Below are positions 1 to 12,000 of a DNA stretch of 64,000 nucleotides, piece after piece. Position 1 is the first letter of the stretch. The number at the start of each line of letters is the position of its first letter. This stretch comes from Niebla homalea (Eukaryota > Ascomycota > Lecanoromycetes > Lecanorales > Ramalinaceae): contig JAHGAU010000003.1 in assembly GCA_019925105.1 (NCBI GenBank), positions 248,001-312,000 on the forward strand, given 5' to 3'. The notes beneath the pieces are model-generated. The model did not search any database. It was given only the letters and a program-made list of their open reading frames with translations, and was not told the DNA's origin. The position numbers and the translations under genes are program-made.

Positions 1-555
1 GGACCCTTTGGAACTCGTGCAGAGCTATTCAATGTCTATTGCGATCAGCGCCTCGGGTTTGATGGGGAAAACAATGGGCTCTAGAGTTCGATAGCGGACA
101 AGGTTTGACATATAGATGTATGATAGAGACCACGGTTTGGACAGAGGATTTTGACATCATCGATCACTGGATGAAATACTCCTTGCTTCCCGTTGCTTAG
201 TTGAAAGGTGATTGCGGTAGACGCTTAGAGCCAGCCACGCCAAGAGTGCTCCATTGAGGTGCAACTGAGAGCTGACTAACCCTGTATGCTTTACATGCTG
301 TAAAAACCAGCATCTTCTCGAGACAGCTTCGAACGACGCATGAAGCTTTCATCAGCAAGTACAAGTGTTCTCTTCATAACGTGAGTGTCCAAATCAGTAC
401 TTAACTTGTGTAGTATATATTTCTGCCAAAGTATGCGTCATATAGGGCCAACAATTCCGTGTTTTATGGATATCAACTCGTCTATCATCAATTATTGCCT
501 CTTCCGTGAACATTGACCTCACGCCTGCTTTAAATTATTGGTACGGCCTTGAAAT
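1..555. other. Intergenic, upstream of ELP5
   Basis: No convincing coding frame or RNA gene is visible. The right part must hold the ELP5 promoter and leader; it is pyrimidine-rich and AT-rich just before the ATG at 556. Confidence 0.5.
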
Positions 556-1776
556 ATGTCTTCTTCATCACGTGCCCTTCACTATCGCCGCACACACAAT
601 CTTCTAGTCCTTCAGAATTTACTGTCGCTCCGCGAAGGCTCATCACCGTTCACAATTGTGCACGATACTATCGAGCAGACCGCTAAGCCTCTGATTAATC
701 GTTATGTCTATAACGCAAAGGTAGAGAGCTCTTTCGAACCTTTCAATCACCATGTTCTGACCCCAATATCAAAATCTGTAGCTTTCTAAAACATCTATTA
801 TCTTTGTCTCGTTCGAAACCCTCAAACCGCCACATGAGATCAACACCTTTATCAACGGCCGCAGAAAAGACACCAGTACGCTTCAATCGAACATTCTTGC
901 TGCTTGCTCGCCCGATAAACGTACGTGTACCCCAAGACGACTTGCCACCCGCATTGATCCTTGGGCGGCCGCAGCCTCACTCACTTGCCCCTATTCGGCT
1001 AGTTGTTCAGTCCGGCACTGACACCTTGACCAGGAACACTCATCATCATCGACACGCTCCACCCGCTCTTCTCTCATGGAGACTACACATCCACAACCCA
1101 CTTCCTCCTCCCTCTCATCGCCCAGCCTAATCTGAAGACCTCTCTCCTCGCTATCTATCACGACGACATCCCAGTAAATTATACCCAGCCTGCCGCTACT
1201 CACGCTGCCTACACCCCGTCACCCGTAAAAGCCTTGAAATATCTCGCCACTACAATAATTACCATTCATTCTCTCCCCCAGCATTTATCGCGCCATTTGG
1301 CATCACAGCGCTCTTTTACCGAGCCGGTCTTTGGCCTCTCTGAAGATCGGGAAGGCGTGCTTATAGGTATCTGCCCAAATCATACAGAGCTGAAAGGACA
1401 AGCTGGGTACGTGCTAGAGATGGAGCATCGTCGCAAATCTGGTCGAGGTGTAAACGAGATGTTCGTAATTCCATTGGACTCGACGTCCAAGGATCTCCAA
1501 CTGTTGGAAGACCATCCCGCGTTCAAGAACACCGCTCCCAGCAAGGATCGAGAGAATGAAGAGACTGGAGAGGACTTCGGCGGTGTGACCTTCGACCTCG
1601 GACTGACGGAGAAGCAGAGGGGGGAAAGGGAAGGTGTGGTATTGCCCTACTTTGACGCTCAGAAGAGGGGAAGGGGGGAGATGGATGCACAGGAGGAAGG
1701 AAGAGGTGATGGAGGAAGGATTTTGTACCAAATGGGGAGGGAAGATGATTTTGATGAGGAAGAGGATGAGATCTGA
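556..1776 (+). CDS. ELP5: Elongator complex protein 5 (ELP5/IKI1)
   Basis: Subunit of the Elp4-5-6 sub-complex of Elongator, which modifies the wobble uridine of tRNAs. Three exons are read here: 556-720, 782-920 and 1034-1776, with introns 721-781 (GTAGAG...TGTAG) and 921-1033 (GTACGT...ACCAG). The joined product is 348 aa. The N-terminus carries the family pattern RRTHNLLVLQNLLSLREG, the middle IIFVSFETLKPP and TLIIIDTLHPLFS (RecA-like fold strands), and the end has LGLTEKQRGEREGVVLPYFD followed by an acidic EDDFDEEEDEI tail typical of fungal Elp5. Only the splice joins bring these blocks into one frame. No neighbour is functionally related. Confidence 0.9.
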
Positions 1777-3102
1777 GGAACTGAGTTGGGAAGAGTGGCG
1801 AGCTTACGAAACGCTTCGCGATGAAGCTGTTAGCGATCCATACAGGCTACGGACTAGGATGGATCCTTGTCAAGCAGATCAGCTGCAGAGATCCATGATG
1901 GGCTCTCGGTCCCTTTTCTTCGGCCCCGAAAACAAAATTCCAGCCAGCAATCTCCAAGCCTGACACTAGAGTTTTAAGGTATTAGAAAGTAATCTTTGTG
2001 CGTTACCATTCTTTCAAATCTGCGACAACCATGAAGGCCAACGTCGAAACTCCAGTATTCTCGCAGGCAAAATGAAAGTTTGAGATGGTTTCAAAAACCG
2101 TAAGTTAACTCAAGTTCCAAATTTTACTTCGCTGTGCTACAATCTCGCAACTCGGGTTATGAAAGGTCCCAGTGCAATGTGCACCTCTTTCATACTCCAA
2201 GGATCAGCCAGCAGTAAGCTTTGACTTCCTTTCTGGACATGGACCTACTGGCTATCCATGTTTCCTCAAGCTGGGACCGGCATGTTTGTACAATAAGTAA
2301 CGGCGAAATGAGGCGAATTTTTCACCTGGAGCAGATGATGCGTGGCATTTATCTCACCATTACCATGACCAATCTCGCTCTCCTACTACAATTTTTCCAC
2401 ACATTTGACGTATGAGGAATCCAAGATATCTTGAAGTCGAGCTTGTGCGGCTGTTGACGAATCAAGGCGTCTACCACGTGCCCCTTTTTCCGCCTGCTCC
2501 TGTCAAAGCGGACCTCCCGAATGGTTGGCCATTGCCCATCGTATCATTTCATCTTTTCTTTCAGACTTCTTCTATACTCTTTCAACTAGGATCAGGCTGA
2601 AAATTGATGCAAGTCTCCGAATACGCTATTTCTCCAACAATAGAGAAGCTATGCTCGAGTATGACCCGCAACTTATGCTGCTGCCATCATTCAGTCTCCC
2701 TGACCACCGTCACAAGCCATGTCAGGCGCGCTAGAGCTGCAACTATACGAGAAACTTCATCGCTCGTCATAGCAAGACAAGCACATGGGTCGTGAGAGCC
2801 TATGCGACCACGGTGCTCGTCAGTAATAGCTACTCTTCCTCTTCCTGTCTGCACCCACCACTTTACCTTCTTCCACTCAACAATAACCTACAAAGCTACT
2901 TGCAAGTAACCTTGTCCAGCCTATCCCGGTGTCGATAGATAGCTGTCAAATCATTCCGAAACACAAAATCACCTTACCGCCTTCAACGTCCCGTTTCACC
3001 ACCATCCAACTCCCCCAACATCCTACTCCCCCAACATCCTTACCTCATTCCCTCTTCCCGCCTTCAACGAAAACGCCCTTCACGCCTGAGGAACACGTCA
3101 TA
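1777..3102. other. Intergenic
   Basis: Only short scattered frames are present, none with recognisable protein content. From about 2830 the + strand becomes C/T-rich, as expected for a promoter or leader of the degenerate frame that begins at 3103. Confidence 0.4.
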
Positions 3103-4158
3103 ATGCCTTTCTGGCCCAGCGCCTCCAGGCCCACAGACCGAGAAATGCGCCACATCGAAACATACCAACGCGGCCTCGGAGGCCGCCCCGCCCAGCAATT
3201 CCACGTTTCTGGAGGTAGCAATAAAAGTGAGAAAAGGAAGTAGGGTGATTGGGTTAGGGATTTGCGGTATGCCTACCAGAGAGGCGTTCGTGATCGTGCG
3301 GCTGGTGATGGTGTTGGAGGTTGTTTTCCACATTGGGTCCCTGGGCGTGGGTGGGTGGTCGGAGGTGGTGGCTCCTATCAGATGATCGGGAGTGGTAGAC
3401 CTTACCACATGAACGGGATTGGTAGCCCTTGCCAAAATAAGAGGGCAACAAGAGGAGGTCGTGGTGATAGATACCAGGCAGGCCAGATGGGGAAGGGCGG
3501 TAATCCTTACCAAATAGGCACGATGCGTACAGGTGGTGGTAGAGATCTCCCGAGAGGAGGCCTCGACCCTCAACGAATGCGGGAGGAAATGTATGCTGCT
3601 GGTGGACCTGAACAACAAGTCAGCGGGGGCCAGTGGAACGGCAGTGATCGTGCTGACTTCCAAGCACGTCGTGGGAACCGCGGTCGGCACCACCCTCGCA
3701 GTCAAGACGAATATAACGAGAGTGACGCATTCTGGGAAGAAAAATCAGACAGTGACGGAGATGCCCCCTACCTCTCCGACGAAGCCTAAAATGATGACGA
3801 AAGACGCCGGCGACGCACTGGCATAAGAGATAATCCCGGCACCAGCATTTGGGAAGGAGCAGATGGCGATGACGAAGCAGTCAGCGTGCACAGCCATCAT
3901 CCCGAAGGAGCAGCCGGCCCCGCCGCTAGAGCAGCAGAGTGCCAACGAGGCACCTTCTTAGATGTTTCCCCAGATGGTTCAGAAGCCGGGGATCATATTG
4001 GTCCCCCCCTCCCATCCCAGAATGATGCCGGCTCGGTGCGCAGCGGCGATCCAGCGCCTGACACCACCACCACCACCACAGGAAGACGATCCTGCTCCCA
4101 CAGCAGCAGAAACCCCACCACGTCGTCGTCGTCGTCAACGCCGCCCGCGTCGTGGTAG
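3103..4158 (+). pseudogene. Gly/Arg-rich frame broken by two stop codons
   Basis: A single frame from ATG 3103 to 4158 is open apart from TAG at 3241-3243 and TAA at 3787-3789. Both stops lie inside coherent protein-like sequence: repeated Y-Q-x-G and GRG/RGG motifs, then an Asp/Arg-rich stretch (NDDERRRRRTGIRDNPG), then a His/Ser/Pro-rich tail. I found no GT-AG pair that removes the first stop in phase. Either stop could come from a C-to-T change of CAG or CAA. It may be a decayed gene, a gene with non-obvious introns, or chance openness in low-complexity DNA. No family recognised. Confidence 0.3.
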
Positions 4159-5060
4159 GCCCCCACCAGAAGAAACACGTTGGCGCCACCGTCGCACCGG
4201 TGGTGGCCAAACACGCCGACCGCGACAACACCCGGACGGATCATCATCATCATCATCCCAAGAAGAAGAACCTGCACCCCCATAATCTCCACCACCACGA
4301 CGTAATCCCGCCGCCCACTCCCACGACGCTCCAGCGCCCCTCGGCCCCCCTTCATTCGACAGATTCATCCCTCACTCCCGAGGGGCCCCGCTTCCAGCAC
4401 CCCTCCCCCTCCGAGCAATTACGATACCTCCGCCGGCCGCACCTCACAGCAACTACCACCGTCATGGTGCTGCCCCTCATCACACCCACCACCTCCCGCC
4501 CCCCCGCACTACCTCCACAGCGGACCCCTGAGCGTGCGTACCCGCACAGGGCACGGTGACGACGACGATGATCCGCGGGTGGTGGTGGGGAACGCGATGC
4601 GGCAAGTATGTGCTGTGGAGGGGCGGGCTGGAGGTAGGTGCACGTGCAGAGGCATGTGGGGGGCGTTATGGGGAGGGGAGTTTATGTTCCGAGCGGGCGG
4701 CGGCGCCGGGGGAGGGGAGGGGGTTGTGGGGGCTTTAGAGGGGGCGGAGGGGAAGGGATGGTTACATAGCATGTGATGTTTTTCTTTTGGGCTGCTTTCG
4801 AGATGGATGGAGGCAGTTGTGGGGTTTTGATGGTATGCTTGGGAAGGCGTGCGGGACCAGCGATGGTTCGATCTTGGGAGGGGAAGGGGGTGTTTTTGGT
4901 GCTTTTGCAGGGTTTGCGTTGGATTGAGGTGTTTTGGGGAATGGAGAAACTTTCGATATTTGAAGATGGCAATATCATATGCAGATGGAGATTTTGGAGT
5001 GGTTGGGGGGGGGGGGGCCGGGAAGAGGGCTCGGGATCTGAGATATTCAAAAGTCCCGGA
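4010..5060. repeat. Low-complexity C-rich to G-rich skew switch
   Basis: From about 4010 to 4550 the + strand is strongly C-rich, with CAC runs near 4058-4080 and a CGT/TCG run near 4122-4137. From about 4560 to 5020 it is strongly G-rich, ending in a run of ten G near 5008-5017. Several frames stay open on both strands because of this composition, so they are not evidence for genes. Confidence 0.6.
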
Positions 5061-6078
5061 ACGATCTGGTAGAGGAACACAGGGGGTTGGATACTGTACA
5101 TGACCAATGAAAGCATTCTGTGCTGTGACATGAGTCTTCGATTGCCAGATTGCCCGACGTCGTACGGAAGCCTACCTTTCGCCCCAACCGAATGGTTTCC
5201 TTCGGGATGGCCTGCACGACCTGTGCATACAGCCACATGTGAGCAGCTCCCTTCTTCATAGAAGGTAAACATATTCCAGGAAAAAATGCCCTTCCTACTC
5301 CTAATCCAGTCGTTAAAGGACATACCGAACGTACACCGCTTTGCGAGCAAGTTTTATATATATACATCGTGCGGACGTATTGACTGGGCACCCTCAAGCC
5401 AAGTGGCGATCGGGCATGCTGCTTCTGAACGAGTAGCATCGGTTAACGTTGATTCACCACGGCGGGAAGGGGGCAGTCAGTATTTCAAGGTGCAGACGCA
5501 TACAACGCCATTGAGACGTGTACGACTCGACTCTTGCACCGGCATTTCTGATCGGGAAGCAAGCCAAATGGGGGATTGTTAGCTTAAGTCTAATCAGAAG
5601 TGTACCAGTAAAGATATGAATGCGTGTCTCCCTGTTTTATGAACCCCCCTGCGACGTGCCTCTCGTAGGACCAATACTGTTGATGACAAGGAAACCAACA
5701 TAATTGCAGAAGGTGACCGACTTCTGGCGTGCAAATGCAAGATCATGGCGGGAAGAAATAAAGTCTTGGTGTGGGGTCCGTGGAGGTAGGACGACTCCAA
5801 CAGAATGGGCAGCCTGAGTAAGGCAAAGTTCCTAAGACAGTTCATGATATCGTAAAGAGGGCATGGACGATGATAGGACATCAGCCTGTGCGACTTCGTG
5901 GACCACGAGACCATGAGCATATGAAACTCTAGCTGAAGGCAAAGTCAGCAGCAAAGCAGGCCCCTTGTACAACATGAATGAACATCCTACTTAACCCCGG
6001 GTCGCCCCCACTCACACGGGGTCTCCCACGATGCACAGCGTTTTACATTCACTGCTAGTACCATCTTGTAAGCAAGGT
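5061..6078. other. Intergenic
   Basis: No supported gene. Short frames on both strands lack family resemblance and codon bias. Confidence 0.45.
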
Positions 6079-7299
6079 ATGGGCGGCTCTATCTCATCGT
6101 TCGCGAATGAGCCTTCAGCTGCTTCAGCTTCCGAAACGACAGAGTCTGACGTCGACCGCTACAATAGTTGGACTGGCACCTCGAACCAAGCCAATCTCAG
6201 GTCGAGATCAAGACAAGAAGGAGAGCCACAAGAACATGTCAAGGAGCGAAAAACACGGGACCGCACGAACGAATGGGGTTATGTGATGGCAAGGCCACAC
6301 GACCCCGAGAAGAGAAGAAGAGGCGAAGTCGTTAAAGGAGGGAGGACAATAGGACAGCGACTGAAAGATCAAGAGGAAGCAAAGAGAAAGAGACGTGAGG
6401 AAAGAGAAGAGGGCGAGAGACCGCCAGCCGCAGAACCAGCCGCAGAAGGCGAGGCGAACAATGCCACTGACGCAGCTGCCGAGGGACATAACAGCGCAAC
6501 CATGGGGACAGAAGGTGCCAGTGCCATCGACCAGCCCGCTGAGCTCGGCGTTGGTGAGGGTGCCAGCAGCACGGTCGCTCATGCACCAGCTCCTACACCA
6601 GCACCTGCCCCTGCGCCAGATTCAGCTCCAGCACCAGAATCGGCTGCAATTCCGATCCTAGCAGTAACTCCTGAGGTTGCAGCCAGGATTGCCGCTCTCT
6701 CTGACTTTCTCGCTGCCAATCTAGATCGCCTCGCTGCTCTCATTAGCAATGCTGCACCACCTCCAGCTTCACCTCCGAATGTGGGTTCTGCGGAGCCCGT
6801 GCCACCTCCAGCCCCAGCGCCAGCACCAGCATTGGGTGCATTTTCGATCTTAGCAGTAACTCCTGGTACTGCAGCCAGAATTGCCGCTCTTTGTGACCTT
6901 CTCGCTGCCAATCCAGACCTCCTCGCTGCTCTCACTGCCAATGCTGCACCACCTCCACCTCGAGCTGCGAATACTGCTCCTGCTGAGCCCGTCCCAGATC
7001 CTCCTGGGGCGTTCCCAGTCAATGATCATGATGGCGAGCAGGATGATGATGATGATGGCTCGGCAATAGATTGGGAAGAGCACCCACCACGAAGATCAGA
7101 TCGGTACCCACCTCGTGAGGTCCAGCTCCAAGGTGTGATTGAGCGACAGCGTGAGGAAGAGCGACAGCGTGAGGAAGAGCGACAACGTGAGGGAGAGCGA
7201 CAGCGTGAGGAAGAGCGACAGCGCGAGGAAGAGCGATACTGGTGGGAAAGGCATAGAAGAAGGGTACATTGGGACCCAGAATCGTCGGAAGATGACTGA
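6079..7299 (+). CDS. Orphan low-complexity protein with internal repeat pair
   Basis: The frame opens at ATG 6031, but the ATG at 6079 begins MGGSISSFAN, which fits an N-myristoylation signal (Gly2, Ser6), so I prefer 6079 (406 aa). Order of segments: Ser/Thr-rich start, a basic charged helix (KDQEEAKRKRREEREEGE), Ala/Pro-rich linkers, two copies of a hydrophobic repeat (ILAVTPEVAARIAALSDFLA and ILAVTPGTAARIAALCDLLA) separated by about 60 residues, an Asp run, and a C-terminal array of RQREEE units. No family recognised. The intact long frame and the paired helical repeats argue for a real gene, but this is uncertain. Confidence 0.5.
   Translation: MGGSISSFANEPSAASASETTESDVDRYNSWTGTSNQANLRSRSRQEGEPQEHVKERKTRDRTNEWGYVMARPHDPEKRRRGEVVKGGRTIGQRLKDQEEAKRKRREEREEGERPPAAEPAAEGEANNATDAAAEGHNSATMGTEGASAIDQPAELGVGEGASSTVAHAPAPTPAPAPAPDSAPAPESAAIPILAVTPEVAARIAALSDFLAANLDRLAALISNAAPPPASPPNVGSAEPVPPPAPAPAPALGAFSILAVTPGTAARIAALCDLLAANPDLLAALTANAAPPPPRAANTAPAEPVPDPPGAFPVNDHDGEQDDDDDGSAIDWEEHPPRRSDRYPPREVQLQGVIERQREEERQREEERQREGERQREEERQREEERYWWERHRRRVHWDPESSEDD
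7141..7233 (+). repeat. 18-bp coding minisatellite (RQREEE units)
   Basis: About five tandem copies of the 18-mer CGACAGCGTGAGGAAGAG with few substitutions. They encode a charged helical array near the C-terminus of the orphan protein. Copy number is likely to vary between strains. Confidence 0.8.
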
Positions 7300-8341
7300 C
7301 ATCTTTTGGAGGTATTTTCATCGAGTGAGATTTCGACGGGGTCATCGATGTTGGCTTGAATGTTGGACAAGTGGGCATCATTGGAAATCTTGGAGCATGG
7401 CGTATTTACGGCTCGATCATGGAATGCCGTGAAGCGCCATGAACGATATATGACGGATGTTGGTGATTAGAGGCACAAGACTGGCGATGCTGTGCTTGAG
7501 ACTAGGCCATCAATCCGGATGCTGTAAGGTAGTCAGATTCTCAGGATAGATTGAAGATAAAGTACTGAGCAAGCTCATATCAAACAATTCCGTCCTTGAA
7601 GCTCTTCCATTGCAGGCGCAATGCTCCATTGTGGGAATCTCGTTCGCTTCGACGATGCCGAAATACGAATACGAGAGATTCTTCTCTTGGCGCCTAATTC
7701 CACCTCAGGACCACATATCGAGCTTGCACAAGAATCACCGTTGTTCCAATGTTCAACAAGAAAATCTTCGACTGCGCTCTTACCAGACTATACCGCCTGC
7801 ACCCCAAGTACTTTGCCTAACCACTTGCGGTTCCCCCGAACAGCGTTGAGGGGCACGCCTAGCTCGCTTCCCCGCATTTTTCGCCCATTCACACAGCTCT
7901 ATGCAACATTTATGCGGGGTTAATGATGGTAGGTACGCGCCAGCCATGATGCAGATCGCAGATAAGGTGGTCTCCGTTCTGCGGAGAAATGGACGTTGCC
8001 AGATCCGATCGTGGCTTTGCCCTGTTGTAGAGTAGTGCGGTTTTTGAAGGAGGGGGGTGGGGAGGGGTTGATCTAGAACTGGGCGACTTGCGTCATGATA
8101 GATAAGTCGGTTTTGTGGGGTCGCCGGTGACGCTGTTTTGTTTGTATTGCTATCCAAGAGCGCGGATAGAGGTCGTCCCCAGTCTCGCAAAGCATTGCTT
8201 TTGAAAAACCCCATGTAAGAACGACATAGCCGTAGAGAACAGACCGACCGTTCATTGCCCCAGATTCCAATCATTCACTTTTCAAAAACAAGAAGTCTCG
8301 GGACCTTTCCAGCAACAGAGCAACCGTTCACAATCAAGATC
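7300..8341. other. Intergenic
   Basis: No supported gene. The last part is the promoter and leader of the GFA-family gene. Confidence 0.45.
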
Positions 8342-9097
8342 ATGGCAACGGGATCCTGCCTCTGCGGCGCCATCACCTATGAGTACAAAGGCAGCCCCAT
8401 GGTCACAGCCGTAAGCTTTGCTTCCCTCTTTTTTCCCCCCTCCGGACAGCTCCTTGCCTATCTTCATCCGCCCTCAACACCGCCCCATCTCACTTCTCCG
8501 AAAACGCCCTGTCCATCCCATAGGGGGGTCGCTCAGCTCTTCGCCGACGCCCTCACCCACCACTCCACTAACCAGCCCAATAGCTCTGCCACTGCACCGA
8601 CTGCCAAAAATGGTCCGGCGGCGCCTACACCTCCAACATTGTGGTCCCACGCTCCGACTTCTCCGTCACCAAGGGCCAAGACGCGGTGAAGAGCTACAAA
8701 GCGACGGGGGATTCGGGCAAGGTGAATGAGCATTGGTTTTGTAGCCGTAGGTTGCCCCTTCGTTATTCTCTCTGTCTTTTTCTTCTTGTTTGCCGGGGGG
8801 GGGTGATTCCGTGCTTTGTGTCCACACACACACATGCGCGCTGAGCAGGGAGGGGCATGGTAAAGTCGAGGTAAAAATGACAATGGTAGAGGCTCGCTCA
8901 CTGATGGTCGCGTAGAATGCGGATCCAGTCTCTACACGCTGCTGGATGTGATGCCGGATGCCGTGTGTATCAAGAGCGGCAGTATTGATGATAAGAGCGT
9001 GAGGGATTATACTGTGGGTGTCGAGTTTTACTGCAAGGATCGGTTGGGGTATGTGAAGGCGAACGAGGGGGCGAAGCAGGAGCCCGTATTTGGGTGA
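8342..9097 (+). CDS. GFA/CENP-V family protein (glutathione-dependent formaldehyde-activating type)
   Basis: Small zinc-binding protein of the GFA fold. Three exons are inferred: 8342-8410, 8584-8746 and 8916-9097 (introns GTAAGC...AATAG and GTAGGT...CGTAG), giving 137 aa. Zinc ligands are visible as SCLCG near residue 6, LCHCTDCQKWSGG at the start of exon 2 and FCSQCGSSLY across the second junction. These blocks lie in register only after splicing, which supports both introns. Members of this family are common multi-copy fungal genes; most have no proven substrate, so activity on S-hydroxymethylglutathione is only a family inference. Confidence 0.88.
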
Positions 9098-12000
9098 GTG
9101 GAGGGACTGTCAAGGGACTGAAAGGGGCGAGGTGTTGATGATGGAATCGGATCGGGAGATTGAAACTGGGAGCACTGAAGGGTACATAGGTATGTAGGCA
9201 AGAAGATTGGAAATTTGGAGGATGTAGGATGGTGACATGAAGAGCCAAGAACCCTGTTTTGGTTTTCCCCAAAATGAAAATGTTGAATCTCCTCAGAGGG
9301 TTTGAATGCAATACACGGGATCTGTTCGAACGGCAAGGGCGCTCACCTGAGCCTTTGTAAAAGAGTAACGGGGTTTGAGGAGTACAGGAAGAAGTCACAA
9401 TTGCAAGCTTCGTCGTCCAATATTCCAGTCCTCCTGGATAACATGGCCATGGCGAAGAGAAGTGGAGGATATCAGGTGAGCAATAGGGAGATGGAGAAAA
9501 CATTGAAGCTTGATTCCCCGGGCCAAGCAGCATTGAGGATTGGGGGAGAATACGCGGAGAGCGGGTGTTGCAAGATCCCTCGCTATCGGCTTTTCCGCAT
9601 TAGTTGAGGTCAGCACCGAGTGGCAGGATAGGAGCGACATGAGATGCTCGTGCAAGCTCCCATCTTGATGGAAAAGCTTCTCGGCCGAGATGAAGCTGAG
9701 ACAGTGCTGCTTCACTGAAGCATCAGTGCGGAAGAGACTTGCTGGGAGCAAAAGGGAAGCTGTTGAATTTTGCCAATCGCAATGGAGCCTTTGCTTCGCG
9801 ACAGGTGGCCTTTCTCCACGGCGTGAGCCAGCTGTCGTTGGTGGTGCGGTGCATTGCATTGCATGCCATGCAAATGCAGAGCAGCCTTGACCGTTGGGGT
9901 AAGTGATCACAAGCCCACCGCATGATCACGTCACTGTACAAGCAGCCATTCCACTATGCGAAGCAAACTTCGGGGAATTAAAGTTCGATTGACTTCTGTC
10001 AACAAAAAACATGTTCTTCCTCTTTCGATTGACGGAGATCCTGACATTTGACGGCCAGCATTTGATAAGGGGAAAGCATCCGCAAGGAGACCCAGTCAGG
10101 CCGCCTGGGTGGTAGACCCAGGATTTCAGGAAACAGGGGGTTGCATTGAAATGCCGATGTGACAGCGGTAAAGACTGAAGAGGGAATTGGTGATCATATT
10201 TGGAGATCGCTTTCCCCTTGTGTGATAAGGTGAGGCCAATGCGCCATGCCCCCTGAGCAATTGATTTCGCGTTCCGGGATGGGGCCCTGGGGGGATCGGG
10301 ATGAAGGAATGAAATCCTGGAAGAAGCACAAGCGATCGCATCAGAAGCCTGAGAGAATATTCCGCCAAGGTGTAATTATTGTCTAATTGGGCATTATTCT
10401 GAAGTAAGCTAATCGCGGTTGGCCAACAGCCCGACTGACAACAGTGACAAAAACATTAGAAATTTAGAATACGATGGGAATAAGGGATGTTGCGTCGATC
10501 TAGACCCATTGATCAGCACATGCCATTGAATGGCGGAAGTCTTGGCATTCACTTTCCAGCAACTCGGAAGCAGTGCCATAGCGCTGCCACTCCCTAATAT
10601 GAATCGAACTTAAATCCTCCTCAATCCTTGGCAACCCCACTCATCTAGGCGTATCATGACCGAGCAACGACGAAATGACCAAGCACCCTCAGTTCCTGAT
10701 ATATGAGGGGCAATAGCCCATCTTCTTCCGGCAATATTTGCGGCAATTTATTTTCCTCATCGTTGGGACATCTAATGGACCCTGCACGCCCATCAAATGA
10801 AATTGTATACGAGCTTGGCCGTCGCGTATTCAGCATGCTCCATAATTCCATAATAGTGCTTGCTGTCTTGAGCGCTAAGACAGCCGGTAACCGCAGCTGC
10901 AAGATCTTAGAACTGATGGAATTAGTGAAAATTAGTGAAACGAAGGACCGTTTCAATGTTGACTGATCACGAGCGTTGGTAAAAATTGCTCTTCTGTTCT
11001 CAATTTCATCTTCAATCTCATTTGCAGTTAAGTTCCAATAGATGGCTATTATCTTGTGGGCGATTACGCGATTGTGAGCAGACGTGGCGGAGATTTGCCG
11101 GACGACCGTAATCGTAGATGGCTGAGTAAAGTACGATTAGTCATTCACGAGTTGGGAGTTGGAACCCGAACTCCAAAGCCATGGCAAAATGCCATGATCT
11201 TGTTCCGCATGCAGCTGGCCAAGGAGATGGTTCGTGCGTCACCGTTCGTGTGCCTGTGGTGACCACTGACCAGGTAAGCTGATGTAACAGAGATTTTCCA
11301 TGTCGGTGGTGGCAAGCTCAGCCAATCACCCTGAGCTAGTGCGATGTCGGTCCCAGTCTTTTTCAAGAACACTCCATCGATGCCGTATTCCATAAGACGC
11401 CCACGAGATGTCCATCTGGCAATCCCTGCTCCTGTTCCTGAATGATCCAATTCATCGCTCGATGAATATTTGCCAACATGATCATTGCGCGCCTCATACT
11501 CCGTAGCGCCGCTTCGAACAATTGTAATAGATTGATAGGTAGGGTTCCCTTCATCCCTTGGCAGGATTCTTACCTCAACCAGGCACGGGCGGAAGTGAGG
11601 CTCCGTATCAAGGGCGTAGGTAGCAGCCTAAGAGGACTCAAACATGATAGGAGAACCAAAGATTGAAAAGGAACGATTCGAGCGGTGGTAGCATTTTGTA
11701 CGTTTGGTATATGAATTAGCCGAGCTGGTTGAGGGGGGCGTGCAACCAATCAGAGAGGGTTTGCGTGCGAATGCCGGAAGTTCCCAGGAAGAGAAAACGA
11801 GAGGCTGAGTGGCCGAGTGGGTGTAAGAATTTCCAAAACTCCCGACCTCAGTCCCATTTGGTATTTCTGTTCTCTTTGGCAAGTGCGTGCAATCATTTTC
11901 ATCCACTGATACGTCACGAGGGGAAGTGAGTGTGCTGGATCGAGGCAGGTCATTCGATTGCCCCTAATAGAACTTGGCGACATGTGCGCAACACCCTGGC

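Noticed and set aside
3064..3705. 213-aa minus-strand frame
   Set aside because: Thr/Ser/His-rich translation of the complement of the Gly/Arg-rich frame, without conserved features.
4509..5439. Minus-strand frames of 87, 222 and 130 aa
   Set aside because: Their openness follows from G-rich low complexity on the + strand; no conserved motif, consistent codon bias or start context.
11812..11845. tRNA-like TGGCCGAGTGG (Ser/Leu D-loop word)
   Set aside because: No acceptor stem, anticodon arm or GGTTCRA T-loop follows at the right spacing.
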